Shown here one piece after another: positions 17,898 through 26,645 of a stretch of DNA of 64,000 nt (the first letter of the stretch is position 1; each line of letters opens with the position of its first letter). Source of the stretch: Flavobacteriaceae bacterium PS02293 (GTDB lineage Bacteria; Bacteroidota; Bacteroidia; Flavobacteriales; Weeksellaceae). The translations under genes were made by a program, and so were the position numbers. The stretch spans positions 62,001-126,000 of the forward strand of contig JASCOV010000012.1 in NCBI GenBank assembly GCA_029960045.1, read 5' to 3'. The notes under the pieces were generated by a model. The model saw only the letters and a program-made list of their open reading frames with translations. It did no database searches and was not told the DNA's origin.

Positions 17898-19064
17898 TTG
17901 AAAACCATCAGCCAAATTATGATTCGGGAATGGAAACGGATTTTTTCGATTCCAAATTTCTATGTGATTTTGCTGGTCATTCCACCGATTATTTTTCTTT
18001 TTTATGGTTTTATTTATCAGAAACAATTTGCGAAAGAGCTTCCGATGGCGGTTTGGGACGAAGACCAATCGTCAGTTTCCCGAATGCTGACCGATATGAT
18101 GGAGCATAACGAGTTTATTCAATTTACTCAAACGGTTCACAGCAATGCAGAAATTGAAAAATTGATGCAGGAAGGAAAAATCTTCGGTGCAGTTCATTTT
18201 CCAAAAAATATGGAATCTGATGTCAAGAAAAATCATCAGTCCAATATTACACTTTATACCAACGGAGCATATTTGGTTCCTGCGAAAATGATTTATAAAG
18301 GCGCTGCCGAAGTCATTATCAAAGGCGGATTGGCGGTTGTTCTTCAAAAAGCGGAAAAGCAAGGAATGTCCGCTGAAAAAGCAAATACATTAGTCCAACC
18401 GATAAAACTGAATACGACAACATTGTACAATCCGGACTTCAATTATCAAATGTATCTCACACCAGGATTGATTACGGTTGGGCTTCAAATGGCTTTGGTT
18501 GTGGCTTCTGTTTTAATTTTAAATCTTGAATTTAGAAGAAATACAATCGACGAACTTTTGAAAATTTCAACTTCATCTTCACAGATTGTCATCGGGAAAA
18601 TGCTGGCTCATCTTTGCATATCGTGGATACTTTTTGTACTAGTCGCTTACGTTGTTTTTCCAGTTTATGAATTGGGAAAACCTAAAACTGATTTCAATTT
18701 TTTCCTGATTTATACTTTGATGTCATTAGCTTGTATCGGAATTGGAATGATGCTTTCCGCGATTTCCAATAATCTTCTTTTTGTGACAGATGTTGCGTTG
18801 TTTTTCACATCTCCGGCTTTTGTTTTCAGTGGATTTACGTTTCCGAGATGGGCAATGCCTTGGTACGACCAGTTTTATGCGGACATAATGCCTTATACGC
18901 ATTTTTTGGACGGATTTATCAAACTCTATTTTATGGAACTTCCGTTGTCTTATGCAACTCCGGAAATTTTCAAACTGTTGGTTTTTATTGGAATTACGTT
19001 TCCTTTGAGCATTGTGTTTTTTCAAAGAAAAGTCAATCAATATCTTAAAGAAAATCGGGTATGA
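17898..19064 (+). CDS. ABC-2-type transporter permease (first of two)
   Basis: This 388-residue protein starts at TTG 17898 (an ATG at 17919 is also possible). It has one N-terminal span, a large extracytoplasmic domain (about residues 45-175) and five C-terminal spans, the YhhJ/YbhS/YbhR topology of ABC-2 permeases. The C-terminal part includes FTFPRWAMPWY, typical of the family. It overlaps the next permease gene by 4 bases, suggesting a heterodimeric channel. No ATP-binding subunit is encoded nearby. Confidence 0.9.
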   Translation: MKTISQIMIREWKRIFSIPNFYVILLVIPPIIFLFYGFIYQKQFAKELPMAVWDEDQSSVSRMLTDMMEHNEFIQFTQTVHSNAEIEKLMQEGKIFGAVHFPKNMESDVKKNHQSNITLYTNGAYLVPAKMIYKGAAEVIIKGGLAVVLQKAEKQGMSAEKANTLVQPIKLNTTTLYNPDFNYQMYLTPGLITVGLQMALVVASVLILNLEFRRNTIDELLKISTSSSQIVIGKMLAHLCISWILFVLVAYVVFPVYELGKPKTDFNFFLIYTLMSLACIGIGMMLSAISNNLLFVTDVALFFTSPAFVFSGFTFPRWAMPWYDQFYADIMPYTHFLDGFIKLYFMELPLSYATPEIFKLLVFIGITFPLSIVFFQRKVNQYLKENRV

Positions 19065-20206
19065 AAGAGATTTTCGACATATTGAAAAGAGAGCTTAGAA
19101 ACGTTTCGAAAGATTCGAGTCTGTTTCTGATTTTGCTTTTGGCACCAATTCTTTACGCATTTATGTACGGAAGTATTTATTTGAATAAAGGTGAAGAGAA
19201 AGTGAAATTAGCTTTGATTGATAACGACGGAACTGCGATTTCCAGAACCTTGACGGAACAATTTGATTCGACGCCAATGATAGAAATTATTCCGACTTAT
19301 AATATTAATGAAGCTCAGGAGAAGATGTATCAAGGGGATATTCAGGGTTATTTTTATATTCAGTCCGGTTTTGAAAAGGATATTTTATCTCAAAAACAAA
19401 CCAATGTGAATCTGGTTTTGAATGCCTCAAGGTTTTTGCCTTCCAGCGATTTGCTAAGTACGGTTACTAAAGTTTGTCTGACGGTTGGAGCGGGTGTGAG
19501 AAAGACGTATTTCAACAAACAAGGAATGGGAGAGGACGAATCGATGAAAATGACCAATCCCATTAATATGGATTATCGTCCGCTTTACAATTCTGGTATG
19601 ACTTATGGTGCGTTTCTTTTGCCAGGATTATTGGCGATTATTTTACAGCAGACACTTTTGATAGGCGTTGCTGCAGCGTTTACATCGGAAAGAGAAGAAA
19701 ATAAATTATTGAATCTTTATCAGGTTTCAAAGCAAAGTATTTCTAAAATGATTTTTGGAAAAAGTTTGCTTTATTTCTTTGCATTTATGATTTTCGGATT
19801 GTTTTTTTCAATCGTTAATTTCTCGGTTTTCGGGGTTGAAATTAGAGGGGATTATTTTGATTTGGCTGTTATTTCAGCATTGTTTATTGCGACAATTATT
19901 GTCTTCGGAATGTTGATTGGGAGTTTTTTCAAGACCAAACTTTTTGCTTTTCAGGTTTTGGTATTTTCATCTTATCCGATTTTTTTGATTACGGGATATT
20001 CAATGCCATATCAGGCTTTACCGAAGTTTGTTCAGATATTATCTGATACATTACCAACATCTCCATTTTTGAAAACATACATCTCAATTGTACAATCCGG
20101 AGGCTCGCTTTTTGATAATCTGAGTTCTGTTATTCATTTGGTTATTTTATGGATTGTTTTTGAATTTCTGTTGATTTTAAGGATAAAATATTTGATTAAA
20201 AGCTAA
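19061..20206 (+). CDS. ABC-2-type transporter permease (second of two)
   Basis: This 381-residue protein has the same plan as the preceding permease: N-terminal span (about residues 20-40), extracytoplasmic domain, and a five- or six-span C-terminal half containing FLLPGLLAIILQQTLLIGVAAAF and the GYSMPYQALP segment. It probably pairs with its neighbour. It ends 17 bases before the converging DASS transporter gene, with no clear terminator between them. The export substrate is unknown; relatives export drugs or envelope components. Confidence 0.9.
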   Translation: MKEIFDILKRELRNVSKDSSLFLILLLAPILYAFMYGSIYLNKGEEKVKLALIDNDGTAISRTLTEQFDSTPMIEIIPTYNINEAQEKMYQGDIQGYFYIQSGFEKDILSQKQTNVNLVLNASRFLPSSDLLSTVTKVCLTVGAGVRKTYFNKQGMGEDESMKMTNPINMDYRPLYNSGMTYGAFLLPGLLAIILQQTLLIGVAAAFTSEREENKLLNLYQVSKQSISKMIFGKSLLYFFAFMIFGLFFSIVNFSVFGVEIRGDYFDLAVISALFIATIIVFGMLIGSFFKTKLFAFQVLVFSSYPIFLITGYSMPYQALPKFVQILSDTLPTSPFLKTYISIVQSGGSLFDNLSSVIHLVILWIVFEFLLILRIKYLIKS

Positions 20207-20223
20207 AAGTTTAATTGGATTCA

Positions 20224-21654
20224 CTAATAATAACCTAAAATTTTCATCCAAAGTCCTCCAATTCCCATATAGATAATCAAGAGAACAACTCCGATTTCTA
20301 AACCTCTGAGCCACCAAGCTTTCAAATCAACATAACCGCTTCCAAAAAACACAGGAGCAGGGCCGTGACCGTAATGCGTTAACACACCGTAAATTGAACC
20401 TAAAAATCCGAGCATCATCGCTAACAACATTGGAGGGATTCCTACTGCAACTCCAACTCCGAGTAAAGCAGCATACATTGCCGCAACGTGAGCCGTCGCA
20501 CTCGCAAAAATATAATGACTGAAAAAGTAAACGAGAATAATGACCGGAAAAGCTACAGTCCAAGTCATTCCTCCAATTTTTAATTTAATCAAATCACTGA
20601 ACCAGCCGATAAATCCTAATTCATTAAGCGAACTCGCCATCATCACCAAAACGGCAAACCATACAATCGTGTCCCAAGCTCCTTTTTCAGATTTTACGTC
20701 TTCCCAAGTCAATACTGAAGTTAATAAAAGTAACGTCAAACCAATGAAGGCTGTTGTTGTAGCATCAATAGACAAAGCGCCGCCAAAAATCCAAAGACCT
20801 AATAAAATGAAAAATGCCAATAACATCAACCATTCATTTTTAGAAATCGGCCCCATTTCTTTTAATTTTTCAGCAGCCATTTTTGGCGCGCCATCGGTTT
20901 TCTTCAATTCAGGTGGATATAACTTATATAAAACTAAAGGAACAACAAAGAAAGCAACTAATCCAGGAACAAAACCTGCGGCAGCCCAAGACATCCAAGT
21001 GATATTAATGCCGAAACCTGCAGCAAACTTTTGACACATCGGATTGCTCGCCGTTCCAGTCAGAAACATAGAAGATGCAATCAGATTCATATAATAACTG
21101 TTCAATGTTAAATATGAGCCCAATTTTCTGTGCGTTTCAGGTTTATCGGGAACTGAGTCGAAACTAATCGCCATAGATTTCATAATCGGATAGATAATTC
21201 CGCCGCCTCTTGCTGTATTACTCGGGATTGCGGGAGCTAAACAAACGTCTGCTAATCCCAATCCATAAGCTAATCCAAGTGAACTTCTTCCAAAAATTCT
21301 GATGAATAAAAATGCAATTCTATTTCCTAAACCTGTTTTAATAAATCCTCTTGCAATAAAAAATGAAATTCCAATGAGCCAAATCACCTTGTCTCCAAAT
21401 CCGGAAAGTGCTTTTGTTATTGATTTTCCTGCATCTCCCGGAGCTACGACCTGCGTCAATGCAGTGAAACCAATTGCCATCATACACATTGTTCCCATTG
21501 GAGCGGCTTTTAAGATAATTCCTAAAATAGTGGCTGCAAAAATGGCAAAAAGATGCCAAGCGTTTTCAGCAACACCTTTTGGCGCAGGAATAAACCAAAT
21601 GATAAGAGCGACGGCAAAAGTAATTGCGACGGCTTTAACATTAATTTCTTTCAT
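20224..21654 (-). CDS. DASS (SLC13-type) anion:sodium symporter or dicarboxylate translocator
   Basis: This 476-residue inner-membrane protein has about 12 spans and resembles the CitT / 2-oxoglutarate-malate translocator branch. Visible marks are the APAIPSNTARGGGIIYPI motif in the first half, TGTASNPMCQKFA, and GVLTHYGHGPAPVFFGSGYV near the end. It should take up or exchange di- or tricarboxylates such as citrate, succinate or 2-oxoglutarate. It is 19 bases downstream of a porin gene in the same direction, so the pair probably carries one substrate across both membranes. Confidence 0.88.
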   Translation of the reverse strand: MKEINVKAVAITFAVALIIWFIPAPKGVAENAWHLFAIFAATILGIILKAAPMGTMCMMAIGFTALTQVVAPGDAGKSITKALSGFGDKVIWLIGISFFIARGFIKTGLGNRIAFLFIRIFGRSSLGLAYGLGLADVCLAPAIPSNTARGGGIIYPIMKSMAISFDSVPDKPETHRKLGSYLTLNSYYMNLIASSMFLTGTASNPMCQKFAAGFGINITWMSWAAAGFVPGLVAFFVVPLVLYKLYPPELKKTDGAPKMAAEKLKEMGPISKNEWLMLLAFFILLGLWIFGGALSIDATTTAFIGLTLLLLTSVLTWEDVKSEKGAWDTIVWFAVLVMMASSLNELGFIGWFSDLIKLKIGGMTWTVAFPVIILVYFFSHYIFASATAHVAAMYAALLGVGVAVGIPPMLLAMMLGFLGSIYGVLTHYGHGPAPVFFGSGYVDLKAWWLRGLEIGVVLLIIYMGIGGLWMKILGYY

Positions 21655-21673
21655 AATAATTAGTTTTTACGGA

Positions 21674-22828
21674 TTAAAATCTACTTTGAACCTGAACGAT
21701 GAATAGATTGTTGTTGTATTGTGTGGTGTTTGCAATGCTGTGTTTGTATCGGTCAAATTGAACTCCCAACTGGATTCTTGCACCATAATTTTTTAAAAAT
21801 TCTAAACCAAACATCGGAGTGATTGTTTGCCTCGGATTTGAATTTAATCTGAAATTAGTATCTAGATATTCATAACGGCAAGACAACTCAAAAGCGCTCA
21901 GATTTCTGTGATTGACCTCGTATCTTAAATTCGGAAGAAAATAAGCGCCACGAATCAAATATTCATCGGGACTATTTGGTCTAAGTTCCGGAGCAACGGC
22001 AAAATATAAAGGATGGTTGGTCGCCTGTTTTGCTTCGAGTTGCATATCGAGACTCCATTTGGGATTGAAATTAACAAGAGAGCTCAAGTCAACTCCCACA
22101 CCGTAAATCTTTTTCCCAAAAATCTCTCCAATACCTCCATTTAAACCAAGATTTAAATTATGTTTTTTATCTAAACCGAAAACAAGTCGGGTAGAGTATT
22201 GCTTTCCATTATCGTTATCATTGACCTGGTTTTTACCATTTCCGTTAACAACAGAAACAGCATATTGAAAAGGAATTCCACCAAACTCCAATTGTCCGGT
22301 TGCGGAAAGCCCAATCTGGAAACTTGTCCAGCCTAATTTTCCGAATTCGGTATATTGATTGGACCAGTCTAATGATTTAATAATATCGATAGGGTAGGTT
22401 TCTTCAATCCCGAACCACGGTCTGAATTGTCCTACAGTAAAGGCTAATTTCGGATTGAAAGTGTATTTCAAATAAGCATTTTCGAGAACTCTGGATTTTG
22501 GGTCATTTTTAAAATCGGCGAGATTCGCAAGAACAACAACTTCTGTGCGTTTACTTATTTGTGCTCTTGCCTGAACTCTCATATACTTCAACATAAAATT
22601 GTTGTCTGTTCCGCTGCCATCGAAATGATGAAGCCCGTTCACGTCTACATCTTTGGACATCCCAACAAGATAGCGTGCTTGGAAAAGTCCTTTGAATTGT
22701 AAAATAGGATATTTGGTATTGTCTTCTTTTGATTCTACTTTATTTGAATCTTTAGTCTGTGCTTTTGTAGTTAAACAAAATAACATAAAGCAGTATAACG
22801 AAATATTTTTAATTGAAGTAAAATTCAT
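21674..22828 (-). CDS. Phosphate-selective-porin-like outer-membrane protein
   Basis: This 384-residue protein has a signal peptide (YCFMLFCLTTKAQ) and a beta-barrel that resembles OprO/OprP-type porins (FQARYLVGMSKDVDVNGLHH near the start, FTVGQFRPWFGIEE, terminal NNLFIVQVQSRF). It should be a substrate-specific outer-membrane channel. The downstream DASS symporter gene suggests carboxylates and not phosphate as the substrate. It is the first gene of this two-gene minus-strand unit. Confidence 0.82.
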   Translation of the reverse strand: MNFTSIKNISLYCFMLFCLTTKAQTKDSNKVESKEDNTKYPILQFKGLFQARYLVGMSKDVDVNGLHHFDGSGTDNNFMLKYMRVQARAQISKRTEVVVLANLADFKNDPKSRVLENAYLKYTFNPKLAFTVGQFRPWFGIEETYPIDIIKSLDWSNQYTEFGKLGWTSFQIGLSATGQLEFGGIPFQYAVSVVNGNGKNQVNDNDNGKQYSTRLVFGLDKKHNLNLGLNGGIGEIFGKKIYGVGVDLSSLVNFNPKWSLDMQLEAKQATNHPLYFAVAPELRPNSPDEYLIRGAYFLPNLRYEVNHRNLSAFELSCRYEYLDTNFRLNSNPRQTITPMFGLEFLKNYGARIQLGVQFDRYKHSIANTTQYNNNLFIVQVQSRF

Positions 22829-23439
22829 ATTCTTCTGGTTATAGTTTTATTAATTCAATCAATAAAATATTTTAATGCGAATTTACCGTAAACCCTCTGG
22901 CATTGAGGTAGTGGTAATAGTAGTACGTGATATTTTTATAAAATATATTTAATATAAATTTATTCATATATCTTCTTTTTGTGTGATAGCTAAAATTACA
23001 AATAATATCATATTCCATATATAATTTATGTTATTTTTACGAAATTATATATTTTGATGTACCAAAATTTGGATTATATAAAATGCCGGTGCTTAATTTA
23101 GAAATTCTCTCAAACAATCCTATAAATTCCATTGTCATTATTAGTCTCAAATATTAAGCAAATAATCTGGAGTATAATTACCAAATCCAATATTAGGCGA
23201 TTTCAAAGAAATATTTATAAATCCCGAGTGTGTCTGCCGGTTATATTTGTCTTCATTATTTTTTACCTGCAGCATTTTTCCTATTTCAATTCCGTAGATA
23301 TGAGTTTTGTAATATAAAGGAGCTTATCCCAAAGGACGATTATTAGATTTTATTATCTGTGAAAAATAAATAAAATGAATTAGGAATATTCTCTGTTTCC
23401 CTCTACATATATTAAGAATTCTATATAATTAAATAAAAA

Positions 23440-23464
23440 ATCCGTCTCAAACTCTGAGACGGAT
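23440..23464 (-). terminator. Orphan rho-independent terminator
   Basis: A perfect 10-bp stem (ATCCGTCTCA and complement) has a 5-base loop. On the minus strand it is followed by TTTTTTATTT. The nearest upstream minus-strand gene already has its own terminator at 23793-23825, so this one may end a small RNA or tiny gene transcribed from about 23465-23790. Confidence 0.75.
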
Positions 23465-23562
23465 CATATACAACTAAATTTTAATTACAAAGAAAATGAT
23501 TCTATGCAGATTTACTCTTTGATAAACTTTATCTCAAAAAAAAGTGGAGCGGAAACAATTGT

Positions 23563-23587
23563 ATTAATGATTACGGTAATCATTAAT
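23563..23587. promoter_or_regulatory. Perfect 25-bp palindrome, site 1
   Basis: The half-site ATTAATGATTAC is followed by one central base and its exact reverse complement. The same half-site and layout recur at 25752-25776, on the other side of the TPR/AraC regulator gene, which suggests a binding site for a dimeric regulator. Confidence 0.55.
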
Positions 23588-23792
23588 ATGATTTACAAAT
23601 TCATTATTATAAATCGTTATTAATAAAGGAATCATAAAAATATAGCAATATGTTATTAGTAAAGACTAATTCTGCTTTTAAAAGAATAAATAGCTTTCAG
23701 GGTCAAAATCAAAGCATAATTATATTAGCTTATTAGCCTAATTAGCATGTGTAGATATCTGTGAATTGCCCGACGATTGGTTTAACATAAAA

Positions 23793-23825
23793 AATAGCAG
23801 CTCAGAAATCATCTGAACTGCTATT
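23793..23825 (-). terminator. Terminator of the TPR/AraC regulator gene
   Basis: A 13-bp stem (AATAGCAGCTCAG with CTGAACTGCTATT; one G-T pair) has a 7-base loop, followed on the minus strand by a T run. It overlaps the region just after the stop at 23830. Confidence 0.88.
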
Positions 23826-23829
23826 GTTT

Positions 23830-25464
23830 TCATTTTAAGTTAGTGTCACTGTTTTTTAATTGCTGTATAAAATAAAAAGGTGTCACGCCATTTACTTTCC
23901 TGAAAGCAATAATAAATACCTGCGGAGAAGCAAAGCCACATTGTTCGGCCAGATAACTTATCTTATATTCTCTGTATTTTGGTTCATTGTATAGTTTACT
24001 CACAATGTGATCAATCCTTAGATTATTGATATAACTGCTAAAGTTTTGCGATCTGTTTTTTTTAATAATCTCAGACAGATATTTAGGATTAGTATTGAAT
24101 TGCCCGGAGAGAAAACCAATTGTGATATCTGGTTTTAGGAATCTTTCCGAATTTTCGAACATTTCCAGTTTTATCATTAGATCATTTCCAGTGTCGTTTG
24201 AGATAACATTTTTAGTCTGCGAAGGGGTTTTGCCTGGATTGCCCGTTGTGTTATTCTTTAATCTATCTATGATTTGTTCATATTTTTCATGGATAATTTT
24301 ATTTCTCTTTCTCCATAGAACCCAAGTAAGTATTGTGCCTGCAAAAAAAATGATAGAAGCCCAAATCCAAAGTTTGCTTAATTCTTCCTTATGGTCATCT
24401 TTGACCTCCGATACCATTTCTTTCATAAGGACATTTGCTGTCTTTTTATCAGCAAGGTTCAAACTGTCTTTTAGAAGAGTGTATTTATCCATATAGAATT
24501 TTGATTGTTCTTTTTCTCCGGTTTCTAAATAGCAACTAGACAAAAATTCAAAAGACTCCACTCTATTATACGGGTTGGGATGTTGTTTTTCCAATTGCAT
24601 GGCGCGATTGGCATAGTCGATAGATGTTTTATAGTCCTTCTTTTCCAGATATAGCCAGCTGAGTTGATTTAGCAAAATGGTTTTCTCATCTAAGGAAATC
24701 TTATAATCCTTATTTTCATAGATCTTCTGAGATTCCAGAAGGTATTTTTCTGCCTTGCTCAAATTTGAATCGGTATCCTCCCCCCTGAGATATAACATTC
24801 CCAGGCGCATATTATTAAAGGCAATCTGGGAATATTTCTGGTCATTGGTGACCGACTTATTATTATCCTTAATCCGATATGCGAAATCTAGACTTTTATT
24901 GAGAATATATAAACTAGAATCTCCATACTTTTCATCGTCTAATTGTTTTACCGTGTAGGATACATTTAGATTCTGATAACATAAAGAAAGCAGGTATAGT
25001 TTTCTGTCTACATCATCAATAGTTTCCGCATATTTGATTGCTGTTTTGAAATCTTTCAGACTGGCATCCTCCAGTCCCAAGTAACCTAAGGCTAATCCGC
25101 TCTTACGGAATATATTAGAGATAATACCTTTAGGGTCCTTTTTGTTTAATGCTATTTTTTTCAGCTGATCCGCAAGCTCTATTGTTTCTTTATTTCTGCT
25201 CTGTCCCATATATATAATCATGAGCTTATCTCCACTTGATAAAATACCTTCTTCATAAGCCAACTCTTCAGATTCGGTTTTTAATCTTAGTAATAAAGAT
25301 TCGTCTTTTGGATCTAACAGTATTTTTCTTTTCAACTTGTCTAGTTCTTTATCTATACTAGCTTTGGTATAGGAAGATGTGTTGTGCGGACCTTGAGCAT
25401 AGCTTAAGGTACCATAAAAAGAAAAGAGACCAAGAAGTAAATAAAATGATCTTGAAATAGTCAT
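23830..25464 (-). CDS. Membrane-anchored TPR/AraC-type regulator
   Basis: This 544-residue protein has an N-terminal signal sequence (SFYLLLGLFSFYGTLSYAQ), tetratricopeptide-like helical repeats through about residue 340 (for example LNQLSWLYLEKKDYKTSIDYANRAM), one membrane span (LWIWASIIFFAGTILTWVLW, about residues 365-385) and a C-terminal AraC-type DNA-binding domain (IGFLSGQFNTNPKYLSEIIK; ISYLAEQCGFASPQVFIIAF; VTPFYFIQQL). The TPR part should lie outside the cytoplasm and the DNA-binding part inside, so it can relay an envelope signal directly to DNA. It is divergent from the surface-protein cluster starting at 25895, its most likely target. Palindromic sites lie on both sides of the gene. 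Confidence 0.9.
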   Translation of the reverse strand: MTISRSFYLLLGLFSFYGTLSYAQGPHNTSSYTKASIDKELDKLKRKILLDPKDESLLLRLKTESEELAYEEGILSSGDKLMIIYMGQSRNKETIELADQLKKIALNKKDPKGIISNIFRKSGLALGYLGLEDASLKDFKTAIKYAETIDDVDRKLYLLSLCYQNLNVSYTVKQLDDEKYGDSSLYILNKSLDFAYRIKDNNKSVTNDQKYSQIAFNNMRLGMLYLRGEDTDSNLSKAEKYLLESQKIYENKDYKISLDEKTILLNQLSWLYLEKKDYKTSIDYANRAMQLEKQHPNPYNRVESFEFLSSCYLETGEKEQSKFYMDKYTLLKDSLNLADKKTANVLMKEMVSEVKDDHKEELSKLWIWASIIFFAGTILTWVLWRKRNKIIHEKYEQIIDRLKNNTTGNPGKTPSQTKNVISNDTGNDLMIKLEMFENSERFLKPDITIGFLSGQFNTNPKYLSEIIKKNRSQNFSSYINNLRIDHIVSKLYNEPKYREYKISYLAEQCGFASPQVFIIAFRKVNGVTPFYFIQQLKNSDTNLK

Positions 25465-25894
25465 AAGAGTTATTTTGAGTTTTTGATAATCTAGATTTAC
25501 GAATGATTTGATGCTGTAACTATAAGTTTATAGTAATATATAAAGGAGAAGATTCTCAAATGAAGCTTTAAATTTATATTAATTGTTCCAATCCCTACAA
25601 GAGCTAAACGGGTTCAAAAATACAATATTCAAGTATAAACAACATTATTTTCTGAATGAATGAATTCGGAATTTTATATTTCTTTATATATTAATAATTT
25701 GCTGATTATTAGTAGTCTTTATTTGTAAATCTAAACATGGAATAAGAATTAATTAATGATTACCATAATCCTTATTACAAGTGTTTGTGAGGGGCTTCAC
25801 ATTTTGAATAATATTGCATCAATAAATACAAATAAATGATGATTGAGATTATGATGACACTAATATATTAGAAGTATTTATGACTTAAAACAAA
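25465..25894. other. Divergent regulatory region between regulator and surface-protein cluster
   Basis: These 430 bases hold no gene. The imperfect copy of the 25-bp palindrome lies at 25752-25776, about 120 bases upstream of the first cluster gene. The rest is AT-rich; several TATTTG-like boxes occur, but none is singled out. Confidence 0.6.
25752..25776. promoter_or_regulatory. Imperfect 25-bp palindrome, site 2
   Basis: The left half is identical to site 1 (ATTAATGATTAC); the right half differs from the perfect complement at 3 of 12 positions. It lies upstream of the surface-protein cluster and is a candidate operator for the divergent TPR/AraC regulator. Confidence 0.5.
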
Positions 25895-26488
25895 TTGGAA
25901 ACACAAGTGATCAAAAAAAGTACAGAGGTATCTCCTTTTATTATAAAGAGGAGGTATCTTATTTTTTTGATCTCTTTTCTTTTGACTTCCTCTTTTTTAC
26001 AAGCAACCTGCAAACCGAAAGAAGCTTATGATACTCTGAAGGAAGATAAATCTGCAAGTGTATATGTAGCAGAAGGTACTGCTTTATTTGTAGCAAATGG
26101 GACTACGGTAGTCGTTGACGAAGTTGTATACACAGGAAAAGAAGTTAAAAGCCTTAAAACAAAGCATCCAAAAAAAAGAGTTGAAAAGCTAAAGAGCATC
26201 AAACAAAAAACTCAAACCGCTAAATCCAACTCTTCTTTACCACCCACGGAAACATTTACTTCAAAGGATTCTAAACATATTTTTGGAAGTAATAGCTCAA
26301 GTGCAAAAGAAGCGTACGTTAATACTAATAATAGTAATTCTAAATTCTTTGCTGTTACAATATTCGACATCTCAATATATATCATTATATCTTGCTTGAT
26401 TCTGTTAATTTCTTTTTATAACAGTCATTTTATCAAAGCATTACTTCTTGGGAGCAACTTCCAGCGTCCTCCGCCTGCTTTTCTATAA
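25895..26488 (+). CDS. Hypothetical membrane protein heading the surface-protein cluster
   Basis: This ORF of up to 197 residues has no ATG start; TTG 25895 or GTG 25907 must be used because an in-frame stop lies at 25886. The N-terminal hydrophobic segment (YLIFLISFLLTSSFLQATC) could be a signal or anchor. A short beta-like stretch follows (SVYVAEGTALFVANGTTVVVD), then a Lys/Ser-rich linker, a C-terminal membrane span (ISIYIIISCLILLISFY) and an unusual tail ending RPPPAFL. I do not recognise a family. It is the first gene after the divergent regulator, so it may be an assembly or anchoring factor for the proteins that follow. Confidence 0.7.
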   Translation: METQVIKKSTEVSPFIIKRRYLIFLISFLLTSSFLQATCKPKEAYDTLKEDKSASVYVAEGTALFVANGTTVVVDEVVYTGKEVKSLKTKHPKKRVEKLKSIKQKTQTAKSNSSLPPTETFTSKDSKHIFGSNSSSAKEAYVNTNNSNSKFFAVTIFDISIYIIISCLILLISFYNSHFIKALLLGSNFQRPPPAFL

Positions 26489-26645
26489 ATTAAAATCTTT
26501 TTTGATAGTCCTTATCACGGTCAAGTAGCTTGATATACAATCAAAATAAGAATACTTAACGACTCTATTCATAAATGTGAATAGCATTTATTCCTTATAT
26601 CATATCTGCATACGTATGATATGTCAAAAAAACACACAAAAAATA

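Larger units (their letters stand above)
22829..23829. other. One-kilobase intergenic region with palindrome and terminators
   Basis: No convincing protein gene lies here; the only ORF over 60 codons (23132-23317, TTG start) has no credible features. It contains a minus-strand terminator at 23440-23464 that is not needed by any annotated gene, a perfect 25-bp palindrome at 23563-23587, three ATTAGC units at 23724, 23732 and 23741, and the terminator at 23793-23825. A short minus-strand transcript ending at 23440 is possible. Confidence 0.6.

Noticed and set aside
20540..21034. 164-residue plus-strand ORF
   Set aside because: Antisense to the DASS transporter gene; its composition reflects the complement of membrane-span codons.
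21302..21706. 134-residue plus-strand ORF
   Set aside because: Also antisense to the DASS transporter and the end of the porin gene; no family features.
23132..23317. 61-residue ORF in the 1-kb intergenic region
   Set aside because: TTG start, no ribosome-binding context or recognisable features; likely chance.
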